The position numbers and the translations under genes are program-made. From NCBI RefSeq assembly GCF_001485575.1, contig NZ_BCNB01000006.1:1550001-1614000 (forward strand): a DNA stretch of 64,000 nucleotides. The letters are read 5' to 3'. The stretch's first letter is position 1. Every line of letters starts with the position of its first letter. The stretch is from Haloarcula sp. CBA1127. GTDB lineage: Archaea > Halobacteriota > Halobacteria > Halobacteriales > Haloarculaceae. Positions 47,728-56,175 of this stretch are shown piece after piece. The notes under the pieces were generated by a model. That model searched no databases and was not told the origin of the DNA. It worked only from the letters and a program-made list of their open reading frames with translations.

Positions 47728-48741
47728 ATGTCGAACACTAACCGCGTTTACCGGCTAGCGAAGCGCCCCGAAGGGACCCCCGACCACGACACGTTCGAGC
47801 TTTCCGAGGAAGAAATCCCTGAACCGGGGCCCGGCGAGGTGCTCATCAAGACGCTGTACCTCTCTGTCGACCCGTATATGCGCGACCGAATGCGCGACAG
47901 CGAATCGTATGAAGAGCCGTGGGACGTAGGCGACCCGCTCAAGGGTGCCGTCGTCGGTGAGGTCGTCGAATCCAACGGCGCACGCTTCGATGAAGGTGAC
48001 GTCGTCACTGGTGAGCTAGAGTGGGCGGAGTACGCCACGGCACCCGGACCGGTACTCACAGAAGTCAACCCCGAACTCGCACCGATTTCGACGGCGCTCG
48101 GCGTTCTGGGGATGCCGGGCCTGACAGCGTACTTCGGCACGCGTGAAGTCGCACAGCCGTCCGCCGGGGATACGTTCGTTGTCACCGGAGCCGCCGGGGC
48201 CGTCGGCTCCGTTGCGGGCCAGCTCGCCAAGCTGCAGGGCGCACGCGTCGTCGGCTTTGCCGGCTCCGACGAGAAAGTCTCGTTCCTCGAAGATGATCTG
48301 GGCTTCGACGTGGGCATCAACTACAAGACGACCGACGACTACCGGGCCGCACTGGACGAGGCCGCACCGGACGGCGTCGACGCCTACTTCGACAACGTCG
48401 GCGGACCGATTACCGACGCGGTGTTCACGCGACTCAACACCGACGCCCGCGTCGCCGTCTGCGGGCAGATCTCGCTGTACAACAGCGAGGAGATACCGAT
48501 GGGGCCGCGCAAGCTGACACAGGTCATCCAGTCCCGTGCGACCATCGAAGGCCTCCTCGTCTCCGACTTCGAGCCGCGGTTCGAGGAAGGGACGAAGCAG
48601 CTCGGTCAGTGGGTCGCTTCTGGCGACATCTCCTATCGAGAGACCGTCACCGAAGGCATCGAGAACGCGCCCGACGCGTTCCTCGGGCTGTTCGAAGGTG
48701 AGAACATCGGCAAGCAGCTCGTGCAGGTCGCCGAGCGATAG
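47728..48741 (+). CDS. NADP-dependent medium-chain oxidoreductase (zinc-independent, PTGR/CurA-like)
   Basis: 337 residues from the ATG at 47728; a GTG one codon earlier is equivalent. The N-terminal catalytic domain has FELSEEEIPEPGPGEVLIKT and LYLSVDPYMRDRM, diagnostic of the leukotriene B4 12-hydroxydehydrogenase / CurA branch. The Rossmann domain carries VVTGAAGAVGSVAGQLAKLQ near residue 150 and YFDNVGGPITDAV. It reduces alpha,beta-unsaturated ketones with NADPH. It lacks the structural and catalytic zinc cysteines of alcohol dehydrogenases. It is probably a single-gene unit. Confidence 0.9.
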   Translation: MSNTNRVYRLAKRPEGTPDHDTFELSEEEIPEPGPGEVLIKTLYLSVDPYMRDRMRDSESYEEPWDVGDPLKGAVVGEVVESNGARFDEGDVVTGELEWAEYATAPGPVLTEVNPELAPISTALGVLGMPGLTAYFGTREVAQPSAGDTFVVTGAAGAVGSVAGQLAKLQGARVVGFAGSDEKVSFLEDDLGFDVGINYKTTDDYRAALDEAAPDGVDAYFDNVGGPITDAVFTRLNTDARVAVCGQISLYNSEEIPMGPRKLTQVIQSRATIEGLLVSDFEPRFEEGTKQLGQWVASGDISYRETVTEGIENAPDAFLGLFEGENIGKQLVQVAER

Positions 48742-48758
48742 AAAAAGCGACTATCCGG

Positions 48759-49901
48759 TTATAGTTCGCCGAGTTTGCGGAGGAGCTGGCCGCGGTACTC
48801 CTCGTCGGCCTGGACGCCTTTCAGTTCGAGGACGTTACGCTCTAGCTTGTCGAGCGCGACGTTGAACGCGGTTTCAGCGCCGTAGCCTTCGCCTGAGCCG
48901 GCCGCCTGGCCCTTGTTGGTCCGCAGTCGGATCTGACACTGGATGAGCGGCGTGCCACGGAGCTTCTCCTTGTGCTCGTGGAACCGGACGTGGGCGTGCT
49001 GGACCTGCATCGCCCCGTACTTGTCCGCGACCGCCTCGATGTCGGCACGGATATCCGCACGGGAGATAGTGTCCAGCAGCTTGATGTTCGTAATCTGGAC
49101 GTCCATGTGTTCTTCTTCGGTGTAGGTCAGCGCACGGAGCACGTCGGTCTTCGTGAGGATGCCGGCGACATGGGTGTCGTCGTCTTCCGGCGTGACGACG
49201 AGCCCGGCGAAGTCGTTTTCGAGCATCCGCGCGACGGCGTCCTCGACGGAGTCGCCGAGTTTCGCCGTCTCTACCGGACTGCTCATCACGTCGTAGACGG
49301 GCATATCGAGCACGCGCTCAATCTCGCCGGAGCGGTCGCCCCGCGTCGTCTTGTTCATGTCTCGGACGACGACATCGACAATATCGTGGCGCGTGACCAT
49401 CCCGGTCAGGCCATCGTCGTCACCGAGCACCGGAAGCCGGGAGATACCGTGCTTCCGGAGGAGGTTCACGACTTGCCCGACGTTGGTGTCCTCGGACACC
49501 GTGATGACGTCTCGCGTGTAGATATCCTCGACGCTCAGCGCGTCGAGGTTGTCGAGAACCGCGTCGAGGATATCGTCCTCGGTGACGATACCCCAGAGCT
49601 CGCCCGCCTCGAACACCGGCGCGAGCTTGACTCCACCCTCGACCAGGACGCGCGCGACTTCGCGTACGTCATCGGTGCGCTCGACCTTCGGTGCCGAGCG
49701 CGTCATCGCCCCCGCTTTCGCGTTGTCCTCGACATGGGACTGGACCAGCTGTTTCTGCGTGATCACGCCAGTGTAGTCATCGTCTTCCGTGACGATGATA
49801 CCCTTGGGATTCTCGCGTTCGAAGATAGACCGGACTTTCCCCAAGCGCTTGTTGGCGTCAACCTCGACAAATTCTCTGGTGGCGATATCAGCAATATCCA
49901 T
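48759..49901 (-). CDS. Four-CBS-domain protein with an HPF-like C-terminal domain
   Basis: 380 residues. Four CBS motifs occupy residues about 1-280 (for example FVEVDANKRLGKVRSIFERE, WGIVTEDDILDAVL, SRLPVLGDDDGLTGMVTRHD, GILTKTDVLRALT), arranged as two Bateman modules that could bind adenine nucleotides. The C-terminal 100 residues, starting VQITNIKLLDTISRADIRAD and including HVRFHEHKEKLRGTPLIQCQ and TAFNVALDKLERNVLELKG, resemble the beta-alpha-beta-beta-beta-alpha fold of ribosome hibernation/interface proteins. This suggests nucleotide-controlled ribosome silencing. The domain assignment is from pattern only. Confidence 0.82.
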   Translation of the reverse strand: MDIADIATREFVEVDANKRLGKVRSIFERENPKGIIVTEDDDYTGVITQKQLVQSHVEDNAKAGAMTRSAPKVERTDDVREVARVLVEGGVKLAPVFEAGELWGIVTEDDILDAVLDNLDALSVEDIYTRDVITVSEDTNVGQVVNLLRKHGISRLPVLGDDDGLTGMVTRHDIVDVVVRDMNKTTRGDRSGEIERVLDMPVYDVMSSPVETAKLGDSVEDAVARMLENDFAGLVVTPEDDDTHVAGILTKTDVLRALTYTEEEHMDVQITNIKLLDTISRADIRADIEAVADKYGAMQVQHAHVRFHEHKEKLRGTPLIQCQIRLRTNKGQAAGSGEGYGAETAFNVALDKLERNVLELKGVQADEEYRGQLLRKLGEL

Positions 49902-50009
49902 AGTTCTTCACAATTCGTAGATTCGACGTGTGGGGTTATCAAGGTTGGTTTAGTCCCCGGAAACCGAGAGACGAACTAAGCTTTAGGCCGTTGGATCTAA
50001 GGTGGCTGT

Positions 50010-50329
50010 ATGCTACCTGACATCGGTGTCTTCGGCCCCTACACGTATCTGGTCACAGAGGTTGTCTGGGGACTGTTGCGCTCGCGTTGCTCTGGCGTGC
50101 CAACGCCCTCCGGATGGCGGCCAAGACCATCGTCGTGCTCTATCCGATCGCCTACGTCTGGGATTGGTACACGCTGACCGTCGGTGTCTTCGCAATCAAA
50201 CTCCGAACCGGTGTCGACTTGCTCGGGATTCCCATCGAAGAGCATATCTTCATGATTGTCGTTCCCGCGCTCATCCTCGGTATCCACGAGAACCTCCACG
50301 GTCTTTCGTCCGGGTCGAACAGCGAATAG
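50010..50329 (+). pseudogene. Lycopene-cyclase-domain membrane protein, one-base frameshift
   Basis: Single lycopene-cyclase-type domain of about 106 residues when one frame change is allowed. The first frame from the ATG at 50010 reads MLPDIGVFGPYTYLVTEVVW, and the other continues GTVALALLWRANALRMAAKT. The diagnostic PIEE motif occurs in GVDLLGIPIEEHIFMIVVPA, and YVWDWYTLTVGVF fits the preceding helices. The shift is at four G, 50068-50071; a fifth G would close the frame. Full-length carotenoid cyclases of this type have two such domains, so even intact this is a one-domain protein. Confidence 0.72.
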
Positions 50330-50510
50330 TTAGAAATCAGACATTGGTTTCAGCTGTTAACCGCTCCCGAGCCAGCGTTACAACTGGAAGGAAACCTATT
50401 CACTGGAATTGCTGATTTCACGCTCTGCAGGCCCTGCTGACTCTATCTGTACTATGCAGGCATCTCTCACAGTATCTATATGTGTCAGCCGGGAGTGTCG
50501 TCCGATAGCT

Positions 50511-51002
50511 ATGAGTGATACTACGCCGACACCTCACATCGAGCTGTATGTCCGGTCGATGCTGCCCGATGGCGCACACGAACGGCAGGAAGCTGTCATC
50601 GACCGTCTCCAGACACTCGACGAGAACGACCACATCGACGAGTTCAACGTTATCGTCTGGGGCAAACAGATCGCGCCGCAGTCGGCCGCCGCACGGACGG
50701 AAGAAGGCAAGTACATTCTGAACCGTGTCGCCGAGTTCAAGCAGTGGGCACTGAGCAACAACGTCTCGCTCGAATCGTTCTATCAGGACACGACCGTGGA
50801 TTCAGAAGTGGCGGCGTCGGCGTACGACGCCATGTCGCTGCCCATCATGGGGCTGGCTGAGTACGACGGCAGCGAACTCGTCCATGTCGCACCGTGTACG
50901 AAAGACGACGTCGTCCATACGATCATGGACCGTCTCGAACGTCTCGAAGCGGGCCAGCCACCCGCTCTCGATCAGGAGCGCGGCGGCGTGAGCGTTGTCT
51001 AA
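50511..51002 (+). CDS. Conserved haloarchaeal protein of unknown function
   Basis: 163 residues from the ATG at 50511 (MSDTTPTPHIELYVRSMLPD), preceded by a region unlike coding sequence. It is an acidic alpha/beta-looking protein: LYVRSMLPDGAHERQEAVID, IDEFNVIVWGKQIAP, VAEFKQWALSNNVSLESFYQ, MSLPIMGLAEYDGSELVHVA. It ends with a helical VVHTIMDRLERLEAG. The IxEFxVxVWGKxI stretch seems to be a family hallmark, but I cannot name the family. It converges with the helix-turn-helix gene 51016-51369. Confidence 0.7.
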   Translation: MSDTTPTPHIELYVRSMLPDGAHERQEAVIDRLQTLDENDHIDEFNVIVWGKQIAPQSAAARTEEGKYILNRVAEFKQWALSNNVSLESFYQDTTVDSEVAASAYDAMSLPIMGLAEYDGSELVHVAPCTKDDVVHTIMDRLERLEAGQPPALDQERGGVSVV

Positions 51003-51015
51003 CGAGTGGGACCCG

Positions 51016-51369
51016 TTACGAGGACCAGACCGCGTCGACGTACGGTTTGAACTCGTCTGTCGCTGACAGCACTTCAAGCACTTCTTCTGGATCTCCGGCC
51101 AGCTTGTATCCCGGCCGTCCTTTCCCCGTCGATGACTCCGTCTGTTCGGTGCGCAACAGCCCCTTGTCGGCGAGTCGGCCCAGCGCCGAGATGACCTTCT
51201 GGCGCTCGACGCCGCCGAACGGCTGTCGGTCGACATCCGCGAGATGTGCTTTCGCCGTCTGGGTCACATGATAGGAGTGGACTGGCGTTTCACCGGCCGT
51301 TTCGAGTTCTGCAACCGCAAGGAGCACGAACTGTTCGAACGCGTCCGCCGACTGGACCTGATCTCTCAT
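51016..51369 (-). CDS. Winged-helix transcription regulator, Orc1/Cdc6-C-terminal-like or MarR-like
   Basis: 117 residues from the ATG at 51369 (MRDQVQSADAFEQFVLLAVA); the longer frame upstream runs into the tRNA gene and is rejected. The pattern FEQFVLLAVAELETAGETPV, then HVTQTAKAHLADVD, then VERQKVISALGRLADKGLLR and a wing TESSTGKGRPGYKL is a winged helix. It could bind DNA as a small repressor. The overall plan resembles the C-terminal domain of archaeal Orc1/Cdc6 as well as MarR/PadR proteins; I cannot decide between them. Confidence 0.7.
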   Translation of the reverse strand: MRDQVQSADAFEQFVLLAVAELETAGETPVHSYHVTQTAKAHLADVDRQPFGGVERQKVISALGRLADKGLLRTEQTESSTGKGRPGYKLAGDPEEVLEVLSATDEFKPYVDAVWSS

Positions 51370-51513
51370 ATAGATGACTCTAACGCGGTTGGGGCAAGAA
51401 ACTATGGGATGGCCCTGTCGGAGCGTCGAGATCTGCGCCCTTGCACACGACTCTGGCTTAATCCACAGGTCGCTGCCGACTCGCTTCGCTCGGGAGGGAG
51501 GGACAGTAGAAAT

Positions 51514-51587
51514 GGGTTCGGGCGGATTTGAACCGCCGGCCTCCTCCATGTCAAGGAGGTGTCATAACCGACCTAGACCACGAACCC
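51514..51587 (-). tRNA. tRNA-Val (anticodon GAC)
   Basis: A 74-base cloverleaf on the minus strand. Acceptor stem GGGTTCG pairs with CGAACCC. The anticodon stem CCTCC/GGAGG encloses the loop TTGACAT, giving anticodon GAC for valine. The T arm is GGCGG TTCAAAT CCGCC. No CCA is encoded and no intron is seen. The D arm reads GTCT AGGTCGGTTAT GAC. Confidence 0.95.
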
Positions 51588-51716
51588 TCACTGCGAGGTA
51601 CACCACATTGTTTCCGGTGGGTATAATTGAAGGTTTCGAATTCCGTATCGCCACGTTGTCTGTTGATTGCCCACACATATACGTCAGCGAGCAGGGGTCC
51701 CGATAGGCTTAAGTCA

Positions 51717-51734
51717 ATGTACGGATTTGTACAT
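51717..51734 (+). promoter_or_regulatory. Inverted repeat ATGTAC-N6-GTACAT, candidate trp operator
   Basis: A perfect 6-bp inverted repeat with a 6-base spacer lies 32 bases upstream of the trpD ATG, just after an AT-rich TTAAGT element. The half-site overlaps the TGTACA motif reported for the TrpY tryptophan repressor of Methanothermobacter. Placement between the likely TATA element and the start codon suits an operator controlling the whole trpDFEG operon. Confidence 0.5.
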
Positions 51735-51765
51735 CATAACACGAAAAAGTCCATTGGTGAATACA

Positions 51766-52761
51766 ATGAAAGAGTATATTGAGCGCGTCACTGACGGTGA
51801 CGACCTGACACAGGAGGAAGCTCGAGCCGTTGCGACGACTGTTTTCGAGGATGCAACCGAGGCACAGATCGGTGCGCTCCTGACGGCACTGCGGGCGAAG
51901 GGGGAGACAGAGGCTGAGATCGCCGGCTTTGCCGAGGGGATGCGCGACGCCGCACGGACCATCCGGCCCGACCGCGAGGGGCTTGTCGACACCTGTGGAA
52001 CCGGCGGGGACGACTACGACACGATCAACGTCTCGACGACGAGCGCCATCGTCGCGGCTGGAGCCGGCGTCCCCATCGCCAAACACGGCAACTACTCTGT
52101 CTCTTCATCTTCGGGGAGCGCCGACGTGCTCGAAGAAGTCGGCGTCGACATCGAGGCCGAACCGCCGGACGTCGAGGAGACTATCGAACGAGACGGTATC
52201 GGCTTCATGCTCGCACCCGTGTTCCACCCGGCGATGAAGGCCGTCATCGGCCCGCGACAGGAACTCGGGATGCGGACTGTCTTCAATATTCTTGGCCCGT
52301 TGACGAACCCTGCCGACGCGGATGCACAGGTGCTGGGCGTCTACGATCCGGACCTCGTGCCCGTGATGGCAGAGGCGCTGGCTCGACTGGATGTCGAGCG
52401 CGCGCTGGTCGTCCACGGCGACGGCCTCGACGAGATCGCCATCCACGGCGAGACGGTTGTCGCAGAAGTCACCGGCGACCGGATCGAGGAGTACACCATC
52501 ACCCCGGAGGATATGGGTCTGGAAACACGTGATATCGAGGCCATATCCGGGGGGTCGCCCGAAGAGAATGCCGCCGACCTTCGCGGCATCGTCACGGGCG
52601 AAATCACCGGTGCAAAGCGGGACATCATTCTCGCGAACGCCGGCGCGGCCATCTACGTCGCCGGCGTCGCCGACACGCACGAAGCGGGAGTCGAACAGGC
52701 CCGACAGGCCATCGAGTCGGGCGCGGCAGCCGACAAACTCGACGACCTGATCGGGGCATGA
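51766..52761 (+). CDS. trpD: Anthranilate phosphoribosyltransferase TrpD
   Basis: 331 residues from the ATG at 51766 (MKEYIERVTDGDDLTQEEAR); an upstream in-frame ATG crosses the promoter. It transfers phosphoribosyl from PRPP to anthranilate. The PRPP loop DTCGTGGDDYDTINVSTTSA (about residues 78-97), KHGNYSVSSSSGSADVLEEV, FMLAPVFHPAMKAVIGPRQE and RTVFNILGPLTNPA are all intact. It is the first gene of a tightly coupled trpDFEG operon, with ATGA overlap to trpF. Confidence 0.95.
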   Translation: MKEYIERVTDGDDLTQEEARAVATTVFEDATEAQIGALLTALRAKGETEAEIAGFAEGMRDAARTIRPDREGLVDTCGTGGDDYDTINVSTTSAIVAAGAGVPIAKHGNYSVSSSSGSADVLEEVGVDIEAEPPDVEETIERDGIGFMLAPVFHPAMKAVIGPRQELGMRTVFNILGPLTNPADADAQVLGVYDPDLVPVMAEALARLDVERALVVHGDGLDEIAIHGETVVAEVTGDRIEEYTITPEDMGLETRDIEAISGGSPEENAADLRGIVTGEITGAKRDIILANAGAAIYVAGVADTHEAGVEQARQAIESGAAADKLDDLIGA

Positions 52762-53402
52762 CGCGCGTGAAGATCTGCGGCGTGACGGACACCGAGGACC
52801 GCGATGCCGTCGTTACAGCTGGTGCTGACGCGGTCGGTATCATCCACGGTGTTCCGGTCGACACACCGCGGGAGGTCGACGAGGGAACGGCTGAAACGAT
52901 CGCCGATGGCGTCCCGCCGTTCGTGACGAGCGTGCTGGTGATGATGCCGACGACGGTGCAAGAGGCCGTCAGACGTATCGACAGGATCGAGCCCGACGCG
53001 GTGCAGGTCCACGACGGGCTCTCGCCGGCGGAACTCGGGGCTCTCGATAGCCGTATCTCACGGGACATCGTCGCTGTAGTCGAGGCAAGCGCGTCAGCCA
53101 TCGAGGACTACGCAACCCACGCCGACGCCCTGCTTATCGATTCGGTCGACGCCGACGGCGGTGGCGGCACGGGCGAGACACACGACTGGGAGCGCACGCG
53201 TGACCTCGTCGACTCGCTTGACGTGCCCGTCGTGCTGGCCGGCGGACTGACTCCCGAGAACGTGGCCGAGGCCGTCGAGACAGTCGAGCCGTTTGCCGTC
53301 GACGTGGCGAGCGGCGTGGAGTCTGCCGGCGGCACGAAAGACCACGACGGAGTTAGACGGTTCGTCCGGAACGCAAAGCGCGCGTCGGAGGGCACAGTAT
53401 GA
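52758..53402 (+). CDS. trpF: Phosphoribosylanthranilate isomerase TrpF
   Basis: 214 residues, TIM-barrel enzyme. The N-terminal motif TRVKICGVTDTEDRDAVV contains the catalytic-base Cys of KICG; DAVQVHDGLSPAEL and LLIDSVDADGGGGTGETHDW contain the catalytic Asp region; VVLAGGLTPENVAEAV and DVASGVESAGGTKDHDGVRR bind phosphate. The start overlaps the trpD stop (ATGA) and the stop overlaps the trpE start, confirming the operon. Confidence 0.95.
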   Translation: MTRVKICGVTDTEDRDAVVTAGADAVGIIHGVPVDTPREVDEGTAETIADGVPPFVTSVLVMMPTTVQEAVRRIDRIEPDAVQVHDGLSPAELGALDSRISRDIVAVVEASASAIEDYATHADALLIDSVDADGGGGTGETHDWERTRDLVDSLDVPVVLAGGLTPENVAEAVETVEPFAVDVASGVESAGGTKDHDGVRRFVRNAKRASEGTV

Positions 53403-55036
53403 CCCTCGATATCTCCCGCGAGGAGTTCGTCGAACACGCCAAGGCCGACCGCCCGGTCGTCGTCCGCACCGCTGCGGAACTTGACGTAGACGTGGAGCCA
53501 CTGACCGCGTACGCGGCTCTGACCGGTCGCACGAGCGACGTGGCCGCCAACGACTACACGTTCCTGCTCGAAAGTGCCGAAAAGGTCGCCTCCAGCGACC
53601 CTGACGGCGCGTTCGCGCCGGAGACCGACGACCGCCACGCCCGCTTCTCTTTCGTCGGCTACGACCCGCGCGCCGTCGTCACCGTGACCGGTGACGAGAG
53701 CGAGGTCGAGGCGTTCGATGACCGCTACGCCGACCTCGTGACGACCGACGGCGGCGACGTGGTTGATGACCTCCGGGCGGCGATGCCCGATGTGGCGCTG
53801 CGGAACTTCCCGGCGATGGACCGCCAGCACCTCGAAGGCGGCCTCGTTGGCTTCCTCTCGTATGACGCCGTCTACGACCTCTGGCTCGACGAGGTTGGCT
53901 TAGACCGCCCGGATTCGCGGTTCCCCGACGCGCAGTTCGTCCTCACCACGTCGACCGTCCGCTTCGACCACGTCGAGGACACTGTCTCGCTCGTGTTCAC
54001 GCCAGTTGTCAGGCAAGGCGAGGACGCCGGCGAGCGATACGACGAACTGGTCGCCGAAGCTGAACGGGTCGAGGCCGTGCTTACGGACCTGTCACCGCTT
54101 GAGACCGGTGGCTTCCGGCGTGAGGACGAAGTCGCCGGCCCCAGAGATGAGTACGAGGACGCCGTCGAACGCGCAAAGGAGTACGTCCTCTCGGGCGACA
54201 TCTATCAGGGCGTCATCTCCCGAACGCGAGAGCTGTACGGTGACGTCGACCCGCTGGGCTTCTACGAAGCGCTCCGGGCGGTGAACCCCTCGCCGTACAT
54301 GTACCTGCTGGGCTACGACGACCTGACTATCGTCGGCGCGAGCCCGGAGACACTCGTCTCCGTCGCTGGCGACCACGTCGTCTCGAACCCCATCGCAGGG
54401 ACGTGCCCGCGCGGGAACTCTCCTGTCGAGGACCGACGCCTCGCCGGCGAGATGCTCGCCGACGGGAAGGAGCGAGCCGAACACACCATGCTGGTCGATC
54501 TGGCGCGCAACGACGTGCGCCGCGTCGCCGAGGCCGGTAGCGTCCGGGTCCCCGAGTTCATGAACGTCCTCAAGTACAGCCACGTCCAGCACATCGAATC
54601 CACCGTGACGGGGCGGCTCGCCGAAGACAAGGACGCCTTCGACGCCGCCCGCGCGACGTTCCCGGCAGGGACCCTCTCCGGTGCACCGAAGATCCGCGCC
54701 ATGGAGATCATCGACGAACTCGAACGGTCGCCGCGTGGCCCCTACGGCGGCGGCGTCGGCTACTTCGACTGGGACGGCGACACCGACTTCGCCATCGTCA
54801 TCCGCTCGGCGACGGTCGAGGACGAGGGCGACCGGGACCGCATCACCGTCCAGGCCGGGGCCGGCATCGTCGCGGATTCGGACCCCGAAAGCGAGTACGT
54901 CGAGACCGAGCAGAAGATGGACGGCGTGTTGACCGCGCTTGAGGAAATCGAAGGGGAACCGGTCGACGCGGCTGGGAGTGCTGACGACGCTGAGGCTGCG
55001 ACCGGAGCCAACGACCCCGAGGGGGTGACCCGATGA
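53399..55036 (+). CDS. trpE: Anthranilate synthase component I TrpE
   Basis: 545 residues; makes anthranilate from chorismate with ammonia from TrpG. The chorismate-binding domain covers about residues 240-510, with EDAVERAKEYVLSGDIYQGV, NPSPYMYLLGYDDLTIVGAS, PIAGTCPRGNSP, EHTMLVDLARNDVRRVAEAG, FPAGTLSGAPKIRAMEIIDE and GAGIVADSDPESEY. The N-terminal 230 residues hold the first TrpE lobe; a possible feedback site could not be confirmed. The C-terminal 25 residues are an acidic low-complexity tail. Coupled at both ends by ATGA overlaps. Confidence 0.95.
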   Translation: MTLDISREEFVEHAKADRPVVVRTAAELDVDVEPLTAYAALTGRTSDVAANDYTFLLESAEKVASSDPDGAFAPETDDRHARFSFVGYDPRAVVTVTGDESEVEAFDDRYADLVTTDGGDVVDDLRAAMPDVALRNFPAMDRQHLEGGLVGFLSYDAVYDLWLDEVGLDRPDSRFPDAQFVLTTSTVRFDHVEDTVSLVFTPVVRQGEDAGERYDELVAEAERVEAVLTDLSPLETGGFRREDEVAGPRDEYEDAVERAKEYVLSGDIYQGVISRTRELYGDVDPLGFYEALRAVNPSPYMYLLGYDDLTIVGASPETLVSVAGDHVVSNPIAGTCPRGNSPVEDRRLAGEMLADGKERAEHTMLVDLARNDVRRVAEAGSVRVPEFMNVLKYSHVQHIESTVTGRLAEDKDAFDAARATFPAGTLSGAPKIRAMEIIDELERSPRGPYGGGVGYFDWDGDTDFAIVIRSATVEDEGDRDRITVQAGAGIVADSDPESEYVETEQKMDGVLTALEEIEGEPVDAAGSADDAEAATGANDPEGVTR

Positions 55037-55656
55037 GCGCGTCACAGCCCGCCGGCGAGAACGCCGTCAGGGACGACCTCCGCGTGCTGTTCGTGGATAA
55101 CTTCGACTCGTTTACGTACAACCTCGTCGAGTACGTCTCCGAACACGCCGAGACTGAAGTGGTCCGGAACACCGCGACGCTCGAAGACGTCGAAGCGTTC
55201 GACCCCGACGCAATCATCCTCTCGCCGGGTCCGGGCCACCCGAAGAACGAACGGGACGTCGGCGTCACGCTCGACGTCCTCCGGGAGGTCAGCCCCGACG
55301 TGCCGACGCTGGGCGTCTGTCTCGGCCTCGAATCGGCGGTGTACGCCTACGGCGGTACCATCGGTCGTGCCCCGGAGCCGGTTCACGGGAAGGCGTTCCC
55401 CATCAACCACGACGAGAAGGGCGTTTTTGTGGGGCTGGAACAGGGGTTTCAGGGCGGACGCTACCACTCGCTCATCGCCGACGACGTTCCCGAGGAGTTC
55501 GTCGTCAGCGCGACGACGGAGACCGAGGACGGCACGGAACTGGTGATGGGTGTCCGCCACCGCGAGCACCCCATCGAAGCCGTCCAGTTCCATCCCGAGT
55601 CAGTCCTGACCGCGGTTGGCCACGACGTGATCCGAAACTTCCTCGCCGGACTCTAG
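55033..55656 (+). CDS. trpG: Anthranilate synthase component II TrpG (glutamine amidotransferase)
   Basis: 207 residues. It hydrolyses glutamine and channels ammonia to TrpE. The class I amidotransferase domain has VDNFDSFTYNLVEYV, LSPGPGHPKNERD, nucleophile Cys in LGVCLGLESAVYAYGG, and the His-Glu pair in VQFHPESVLT. The residue after CLG is Leu-Glu rather than the common His-Gln, which I believe is usual in haloarchaeal TrpG. The start overlaps the trpE stop. The gene ends the operon and converges with a small membrane protein. Confidence 0.94.
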   Translation: MSASQPAGENAVRDDLRVLFVDNFDSFTYNLVEYVSEHAETEVVRNTATLEDVEAFDPDAIILSPGPGHPKNERDVGVTLDVLREVSPDVPTLGVCLGLESAVYAYGGTIGRAPEPVHGKAFPINHDEKGVFVGLEQGFQGGRYHSLIADDVPEEFVVSATTETEDGTELVMGVRHREHPIEAVQFHPESVLTAVGHDVIRNFLAGL

Positions 55657-55841
55657 ATGACTTGAAAGCCCAGTATTCCGAGTATCCAGAGGACGGCGAC
55701 GGCGATGATAGCGATAATGACGAGCCGCCACGCCACCTTCATGACGAGCCGACCGACCAGTAGTACAACGGCGATAGCCAGCAAGCCGACGAGTATTGCT
55801 GGCAGTGATGGAAGCGATCCGAGCTGGAGGAGTGGCAACAT
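55653..55841 (-). CDS. Small two-helix membrane protein
   Basis: 62 residues from the ATG at 55841 (MLPLLQLGSLPSLPAILVGL); a start seven codons further up is an alternative. It is almost entirely hydrophobic, with two predicted transmembrane helices (LVGLLAIAVVLLVGRLV and WRLVIIAIIAVAVLWILGIL). Its end overlaps the trpG stop by four bases on the opposite strand. Function unknown. Confidence 0.65.
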   Translation of the reverse strand: MLPLLQLGSLPSLPAILVGLLAIAVVLLVGRLVMKVAWRLVIIAIIAVAVLWILGILGFQVI

Positions 55842-55973
55842 AGTATAGAGAGGAATGGCCACGGGGAAATACTTCGTGGCCAGCCAGGCGAGACTGTCCT
55901 GGCGTGGGGTTGCCGAACCGCTCCCGGCTCACGCCGCCAAAGATTCAAACAGTCAGGTATGCTACCTGATACC

Positions 55974-56174
55974 ATGAGCGTAGCCGGACTGTGTGAAATC
56001 TGTGAGCGCCCCGACGTCGATCACACCTGCGACAGGTGCGGTCGACTTGTCTGTGACCGCCACTGGGACGAGGACATTGGGATGTGCGTCGAGTGCGGTG
56101 GGGAGGTCGGCCAGCCGGGCGACCGGACGTCGCCAGAGAATATGCCCGATGGCGTGGACACGTACCGATTCTGA
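55974..56174 (+). CDS. Small zinc-finger (HIT/B-box-like) protein
   Basis: 66 residues from the ATG at 55974 (an ATG five codons upstream is also in frame). It has seven cysteines and two histidines arranged as GLCEICERPDVDHTCDRCGR, LVCDRHWDEDIGMCVECGG, which suits two zinc sites of a HIT or B-box-type finger. Its tail is hydrophilic. It is convergent with pyrF, whose stop follows immediately. Probably a protein-protein or nucleic-acid interaction module. Confidence 0.78.
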   Translation: MSVAGLCEICERPDVDHTCDRCGRLVCDRHWDEDIGMCVECGGEVGQPGDRTSPENMPDGVDTYRF

Positions 56175-56175
56175 G

